This document shows positions 59,756 to 64,000 of a DNA stretch of 64,000 nt, piece by piece. Source of the DNA: Carboxylicivirga sediminis (GTDB lineage: Bacteria > Bacteroidota > Bacteroidia > Bacteroidales > Marinilabiliaceae); NCBI RefSeq assembly GCF_018156225.1, contig NZ_JAGTAR010000001.1, forward strand, positions 372,001 to 436,000, read 5' to 3'. Both the position numbers and the translations under genes were made by a program. Position 1 is the stretch's first letter; every line of letters starts with the position of its first letter. The notes under the pieces are model-generated. The model did not search any database and was not told the origin of the DNA. It saw only the letters and a program-made list of their open reading frames with translations.

Positions 59756-60877
59756 ATGGCTATTGAGATAAAAGAGGTAATTGACAATAAGACACTTAAC
59801 GATTTCGTTAATCTACCATATACACTTTATAAAAACGAGGCCAACTGGGTGCCTCCAATGAAAAAAGACGAGTTGCATGCCTTACTGCCTGATAAGAATC
59901 CGGCCTTTGAATTTTGCAAGGTAAAAATGTGGGTAGCCTATCAGGATGGCAAATGCGTGGGACGAATTGGTGGCATTATCAATTCTCTTTGGATCGAAAA
60001 GAAAGGCCAGAACATTGGACGTTTTACCCGTCCTGAATTCATTGACGACAAAGCGGTAAGCCAGCAACTGTTTGAAACTGTTGAACAGTGGTTCAAAGCA
60101 GAAGGTATGGTGGAGATGCAGGGACCATTAGGTTTCTCTAACCTTGATCATCAGGGCTGTTTAATTGAAGGGCACGACTGGCTACCTTCGGTGGCTTCTG
60201 ACTATCACATGGCTTATTACCAGCAGCATTTTGATGCACTGGGCTACGAAAAAGAGATTGACTGGGTAGAGTTTCGTATTACCTTTCCGGATGCACTGCC
60301 CGAAAAAGCGTTCAAGGTGGCCGATATGCTAACGAAGCGCTATGGTCTACAGGCCTTGAATTTTAAATCGGGCAAAGAGCTCGAACCTTATAAGCAAAAG
60401 GTATTCGCTTTATTTAATAAGGCCTTTGCAGAGCTATTTGGCACATTCCAGCTGCCCGATAAAATGGTGCAATTTTACATCAATAAGTACTTTCCCATAT
60501 TAAATCCGCGCTATGTTAAAATCATCCTGGATAAAGAGGATGAATTGGCAGGCTTTTTGATAGCGCTCCCATCGCTTTCAGAAGCCATGCAAAAAGCTAA
60601 AGGCAAACTGCTGCCATTTGGCTGGTGGCACATCATGAAAGCGCTTAAAAAACCCAAAGAGATGGATTTGATGTTGACTGGTGTAAAGCCTGAATTACAA
60701 AAGATGGGTGTCGCTGCCCTGTTGATGAATGATCTTTGGAAAACAGCCAAGGAGGATGGCGTCAAGTACGTGGAAACCACGGGTATGTTAGAAAATAACC
60801 ATGTGGCTATTCAGATGTGGAAGTCGTTTGAACATATCCAGCATAAGAGAAAGCGTTGTTACAAAAAAGCACTATAA
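59756..60877 (+). CDS. GNAT-like N-acyltransferase (YghO type)
   Basis: A 373-residue protein made of two GNAT-like halves. The N-terminal half starts IEIKEVIDNKTLNDFVNLPYTLY, has NEANWVPPMKKDE and a MQGPLGFSNLDHQGCLIEG segment typical of the YghO group. The C-terminal half (about 180-373) is a more usual GNAT fold with GVAALLMNDLWKTAKEDGVKYVETTGMLENNHVAIQM. Substrate not known; acyl transfer to a lipid head group has been suggested for relatives, but I cannot show it here. Confidence 0.82.
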   Translation: MAIEIKEVIDNKTLNDFVNLPYTLYKNEANWVPPMKKDELHALLPDKNPAFEFCKVKMWVAYQDGKCVGRIGGIINSLWIEKKGQNIGRFTRPEFIDDKAVSQQLFETVEQWFKAEGMVEMQGPLGFSNLDHQGCLIEGHDWLPSVASDYHMAYYQQHFDALGYEKEIDWVEFRITFPDALPEKAFKVADMLTKRYGLQALNFKSGKELEPYKQKVFALFNKAFAELFGTFQLPDKMVQFYINKYFPILNPRYVKIILDKEDELAGFLIALPSLSEAMQKAKGKLLPFGWWHIMKALKKPKEMDLMLTGVKPELQKMGVAALLMNDLWKTAKEDGVKYVETTGMLENNHVAIQMWKSFEHIQHKRKRCYKKAL

Positions 60878-60904
60878 GAACACAATAAAGAAGATTTTAG
60901 ATGC

Positions 60905-60934
60905 AAAGGTGCTTGTTTAACAGGCACCTTTTTT
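60905..60934 (+). terminator. Terminator of the GNAT gene
   Basis: AAAGGTGC pairs with GCACCTTT over an 11-nt loop, followed by a T-run, 27 bp after the stop. Confidence 0.8.
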
Positions 60935-60939
60935 AATGG

Positions 60940-61866
60940 ATGAAAGTGATGACAAAATCAGTTATTTTAAAAGAAGCAAAGAGCTATGCCATTATAACCC
61001 TGGGCCTGATGGTAAGTGCCATTGGCTGGACCGGGTTTATTATCCCATCCGATATTGTTGGTGGTGGTGTAATGGGGTTATCCTCATTATTGTATTTCAT
61101 TTTTGATTTGCCTGTTGGCCCTACCAACCTGGTTCTCAATGGCGTTCTCATCCTTTTATCGATGAGAATCCTGGGTAAAGGCTTCGGCATTAAAACCATC
61201 TACTCGCTGGTCACCCTGTCGGTTTTTATTACCGTGTTTCCCTATTTCATCACCGAACCCATTGTAACCGATCGTTTTATGGCGGCTATTATTGGAGGTG
61301 GTTTAGTGGGCGCCAGCATTGGCATCTTGTTTGTACAGGGTGGCAGCACCGGCGGCACCGAAATCATTGCCATGATGATTAATAAAAACCATAACATCAG
61401 CCCGGGCCGTATTATGGTGTTCTGCGATATATTCATCATCAGTTCCTCATTCATTGTATTTGAATCGCTGGAAACAATGGTGTTTGGTTTTGTAGTAGTA
61501 GGCCTGATGTCTTACATTGCAGACATGCTGCTGACCGGTTCACGCCAGTCGGTTCAGATATTGATCATCTCGCAAAAACCGAAAGAAATAGCCGATAAGC
61601 TATCGTCGCAAATCAACCGTGGCCTCAGCTTTTTAAAAGGGCGTGGCTATTACTATGCTGGCGATCGCGAATTCATCATCACCATTGTTAAAAAGTCGGA
61701 ATCACACATGGTGTTTCAAATCATTAAAGAAACCGACCCTGATGCGTTTATATCGGTGGCCAATGTGATGGCGGTTTACGGCGCTGGTTTTGACCAGTAT
61801 AAGCCACCATTGAACAGCAAAAAGAGCACTAGGCCAAAGAATACTGAAGTCCGGCCAGTTGAGTAA
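60940..61866 (+). CDS. YitT family membrane protein (DUF2179)
   Basis: A 308-residue protein with five or six membrane helices in the first 200 residues and a cytosolic DUF2179 domain (about 205-290: VQILIISQKPKEIADKLSSQ ... FISVANVMAVYGAGF). WTGFIIPSDIVGGGVMGLSS and GGSTGGTEIIAMMINK are the YitT signature. Transport role unproven. The start at 60940 closely follows a terminator; an ATG 9 bp later is equally possible. Its end overlaps the convergent pseudouridine synthase gene by 38 bp. Confidence 0.88.
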   Translation: MKVMTKSVILKEAKSYAIITLGLMVSAIGWTGFIIPSDIVGGGVMGLSSLLYFIFDLPVGPTNLVLNGVLILLSMRILGKGFGIKTIYSLVTLSVFITVFPYFITEPIVTDRFMAAIIGGGLVGASIGILFVQGGSTGGTEIIAMMINKNHNISPGRIMVFCDIFIISSSFIVFESLETMVFGFVVVGLMSYIADMLLTGSRQSVQILIISQKPKEIADKLSSQINRGLSFLKGRGYYYAGDREFIITIVKKSESHMVFQIIKETDPDAFISVANVMAVYGAGFDQYKPPLNSKKSTRPKNTEVRPVE

Positions 61867-62536
61867 GTACCCTATCAAAAGCCTCAGGTATTTCTGCTTC
61901 GAGGCTTATTTTTTGCCCGCTTTGCGGGTGCTGAAACTCCAGTGATGCCGCGTGCAATAAGAGTCGCTTTACCCCCGTCACCTCGGTCATAATCTTGTTA
62001 AGCGTCCAGTCGCCATGCTGTGTATCGCCCAATATATCTGTACGATTCATGGCAAAATGCTGCCGCAACTGGTGCCACCGACCTGTTTGAGGCATGGCTC
62101 TCACCAGGCTGATAGGCACATTCACTTCCTGCTTATAACAAATCCCTGTTTCTACTGTCGAAAGGGTTTTGTAAGCTGTTTCCGCAGCTTGTCGTTTCTT
62201 CTTTTTCTTAATCAATACAGGTGAATCAAACACCCCCTCACCAGGTAAGCCTTTGCTCACCAGTAAGTAGGTCTTTTTCACCTCACGTTGCTCAAATTGA
62301 CGACTAAGGATGCCGGCAATTTCTCTTGTTAATGCTAAAACAATCACCCCGGATGTTTTAGCATCCAGCCGGTGCACCGGAAAAACCGATACGCCGGTTA
62401 GCTGGCCCACTTCCTTGGTCAGATAGACCGCATCAGCCGGCATAAAATCATTTTTATGAACAGGCAAGTCTACGGGTTTATTAACCGCTATTATCGACTC
62501 ATCCTGGTAGATAATGTCCTTTGGTGTTATAAGCAT
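61829..62536 (-). CDS. RluA-family pseudouridine synthase (TruC-like length)
   Basis: A 235-residue pseudouridine synthase: DESIIAVNKPVDLPVH, the catalytic Asp in HRLDAKTSGVIVLAL (about residue 59), KTYLLVSKG and TGRWHQLRQHFA. The short length without an S4 domain fits TruC (U65 of tRNA) or RluA rather than RluC/D. Its 3' end overlaps the convergent yitT-like gene by 38 bp. Confidence 0.88.
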   Translation of the reverse strand: MLITPKDIIYQDESIIAVNKPVDLPVHKNDFMPADAVYLTKEVGQLTGVSVFPVHRLDAKTSGVIVLALTREIAGILSRQFEQREVKKTYLLVSKGLPGEGVFDSPVLIKKKKKRQAAETAYKTLSTVETGICYKQEVNVPISLVRAMPQTGRWHQLRQHFAMNRTDILGDTQHGDWTLNKIMTEVTGVKRLLLHAASLEFQHPQSGQKISLEAEIPEAFDRVLTQLAGLQYSLA

Positions 62537-62753
62537 AGAGCAAAGATAGCTTTTATCTGACGATAAAGAGCTTTGGGCGTTTAGCTAATGACAATCAGCC
62601 ATCAAGTTCAAACATCTTGCAAAGTTTGCCGAGTGCTTAAATATCTTCTTCAATGTACCAACCAGATGCCTTTATCAGAAGCACTGCCGGCCACTGACTA
62701 ACAAACTATAATCAAAAATACTTACTACTTTTGTGCGCCATAATTACCAACTG

Positions 62754-63650
62754 ATGCAAAAAGAAAGATTTAAAAATACCCTATTGGCCATAATCGCCTG
62801 CTTACTATGGTCAACTGCCTTTGTGGGCATTAAGATAGGTCTCAAATACACGACGCCATTGCAGTTTGCCGGATTACGTTTTTTCATATCGGGGCTATTG
62901 TTGCTCCCCCTGGTACCATCGTTTTCCAAACTAATAAGTGTCATCAGGCAAAATCTCTGGCTAATACTGAAAGTTTCAGCCTTTCAAACATTTATTCTCT
63001 ATGCCCTCTTTTATTGGGGAGTTGATATGATTGATGGGGCGCTGGCAGCCATTATCATTGGTTCGCAACCCTTATTTGCTGCGCTTACTGCACATGTGAT
63101 GATGCAAAATGATAAAATGAGCCTTCGTAAATTGCTGATTATTTCGTCAGGCATTGGGGGCATTGTATTAATTGCCTTGCCCAAAGGCATTAACGGCCCC
63201 AATGAATGGACAGAACTGCTGGGCATGGCATTGCTGGTATTGGCCAACATCGCCTCTGGCATTGGTAATGTGGTGGTCAGTAAAAACCGTCAAAGTATAT
63301 CCCCTGTGGTATTAAATGCTTCTCAGATGATATTGGGCGGCTTGCTTTTGTTTGTAGCATCCCTGTTCACTGAACCCTTTTCAGGCTTTGTATTTCCTGG
63401 CGAATATTATGCAGCACTGGGCTGGCTAAGCTTTTTATCTGCCACTGCCTTCTCCATATGGTTTTTCCTGCTGCAAAAACCCAATATTAAGGTGTCTGAT
63501 TTGAATATCTACAAATTCATCATCCCGGTTTTTGGTGCTACCCTCAGCTGGCTGATTTTGCCAAACGAATCGCCCGATATTATTTCCATCGTTGGCATGT
63601 TGATTATTGGTGCTTCAGTGGTACTATACGGCCTGACGGCTAAAAGTTAA
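62754..63650 (+). CDS. EamA/DMT family transporter
   Basis: A 298-residue permease with ten hydrophobic segments in two EamA repeats (about residues 7-140 and 150-290), e.g. LLAIIACLLWSTAFVGIKIGL and LLVLANIASGIGNVVVSK. Probably exports small metabolites; substrate unknown. The ATG at 62754 is chosen, 20 bp after a TACTTTTG element (62726-62733) that may be its -7 box; the GTG at 62733 overlaps that element. Overlaps the convergent LpxR-like gene by 11 bp. Confidence 0.85.
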   Translation: MQKERFKNTLLAIIACLLWSTAFVGIKIGLKYTTPLQFAGLRFFISGLLLLPLVPSFSKLISVIRQNLWLILKVSAFQTFILYALFYWGVDMIDGALAAIIIGSQPLFAALTAHVMMQNDKMSLRKLLIISSGIGGIVLIALPKGINGPNEWTELLGMALLVLANIASGIGNVVVSKNRQSISPVVLNASQMILGGLLLFVASLFTEPFSGFVFPGEYYAALGWLSFLSATAFSIWFFLLQKPNIKVSDLNIYKFIIPVFGATLSWLILPNESPDIISIVGMLIIGASVVLYGLTAKS

Positions 63651-64000
63651 GAAACAGCTTCGTACTGGTGTACCAATGGTGAGAACCCGATTTAAATTCT
63701 TTTGACTGCAGGTATACATCAAAACTAAGCCCAAATGACCTGAAATGGGCGCCGATACCTGAACGCCAGGTACCAATTAATTTACTCATTTCGTCAAATT
63801 CAATGTAATGTATTTTTGGGTTTCGGTGCCAGCCTCCCATCATTGTACCGTTGTACGCAACGGCCGTTATGTTTGGTTCTGTTTCGAAGAATAACTGCCA
63901 ATGGCTGCTGCCGTTGAGCAAAGGCAAACCCAGGCTCTCATAATAGTCATCCATTTTACCAAGTCTGAAAAGTGCTCCAACCGAAGCATCATCGTGCAAA
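63640..64000 (-). CDS. LpxR-like lipid A deacylase family protein, 5' end outside the window
   Basis: The C-terminal ~120 residues of a barrel protein; the frame is open to the right edge, so the start is missing. NITAVAYNGTMMGG, RSGIGAHFRSFGLSFDVYLQSKEF and a terminal aromatic strand ending FLNF resemble the C terminus of LpxR/DUF2219 outer-membrane lipid A 3'-O-deacylases. The catalytic N-terminal region lies outside, so activity cannot be judged. Confidence 0.65.
   Translation of the reverse strand, partial: LHDDASVGALFRLGKMDDYYESLGLPLLNGSSHWQLFFETEPNITAVAYNGTMMGGWHRNPKIHYIEFDEMSKLIGTWRSGIGAHFRSFGLSFDVYLQSKEFKSGSHHWYTSTKLFLNF

Overview
The window looks like the chromosome of a member of the Bacteroidota, probably a marine or anaerobic Bacteroidales/Marinilabiliales-type organism. 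The evidence is a type IX secretion sorting domain at the end of the 15916-17700 protein, promoters of the TTTG / TAnnTTTG type (clearest before the SRP RNA and dps), almost no Shine-Dalgarno sequences, and families typical of the phylum (HU-like/DUF4469, DUF4199, DUF3810, a LptC-PpiD outer-membrane operon, GldN-like lipoprotein). There is no plasmid, prophage, insertion sequence or CRISPR array. Most of the window is housekeeping genes, with short accessory patches.

Layout. 1-4.8 kb: a coiled-coil protein of unknown role cut by the left edge, divergent oxyR/dps (peroxide defence), and a TGS-domain nucleoside kinase. 4.8-8.7 kb: glycan-degrading genes (GH29 fucosidase, DUF1287 protein, sialate O-acetylesterase). 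8.8-14.6 kb: a catalytically degenerate FolD homologue, an AlkD-like protein, small lipoproteins, and an AT-rich patch of orphan membrane proteins. 14.4-18 kb: an HU-like/DUF4469 gene with a tandem repeat in its 3' untranslated region and a T9SS cargo protein built of W/Y-rich repeats. 18-28.3 kb: polyprenol-P-mannose synthase, dihydroorotase, aspartokinase, fructose bisphosphatase, Mfd and a response regulator.

28.4-36 kb is one plus-strand run: coaX, a beta-barrel protein, a TPR protein, lptC, a CorC/CNNM-type transporter and a PpiD-like foldase, that is, envelope biogenesis linked to CoA supply. 36-43.8 kb is the reverse-strand cysteine-assimilation cluster: a cysteine-free Rrf2 (CymR-like) regulator, cysK, cysJ, cysI, a DUF2061 membrane protein, a siroheme dehydrogenase/ferrochelatase and a fused CobA-HemD enzyme. 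Together these make siroheme, reduce sulfite and fix sulfide. A MetY-type sulfhydrylase follows at 45-46.3 kb.

46.3-51.7 kb: cytochrome c, DUF302, a pRiA4-ORF3-like protein with miaA, a Nudix hydrolase, a methyltransferase, a glycosyltransferase and DUF4199. 51.86-53.2 kb is an RNA locus: SRP RNA followed after 5 nt by tRNA-Thr, then a decayed tRNA, tRNA-Tyr, a second tRNA-Thr, tRNA-Gly and a second tRNA-Tyr. Next comes a small GIY-YIG nuclease gene bracketed by a 92-bp duplication of the tRNA-Tyr 3' half plus terminator. This is the most unusual structure in the window. 53.2-64 kb: a Sua5-type protein, an HTH regulator behind an array of ~42-bp AT-rich repeats, two tandem TrkH transporters, DUF3810, GNAT, YitT, pseudouridine synthase, EamA, and the end of an LpxR-like gene cut by the right edge.
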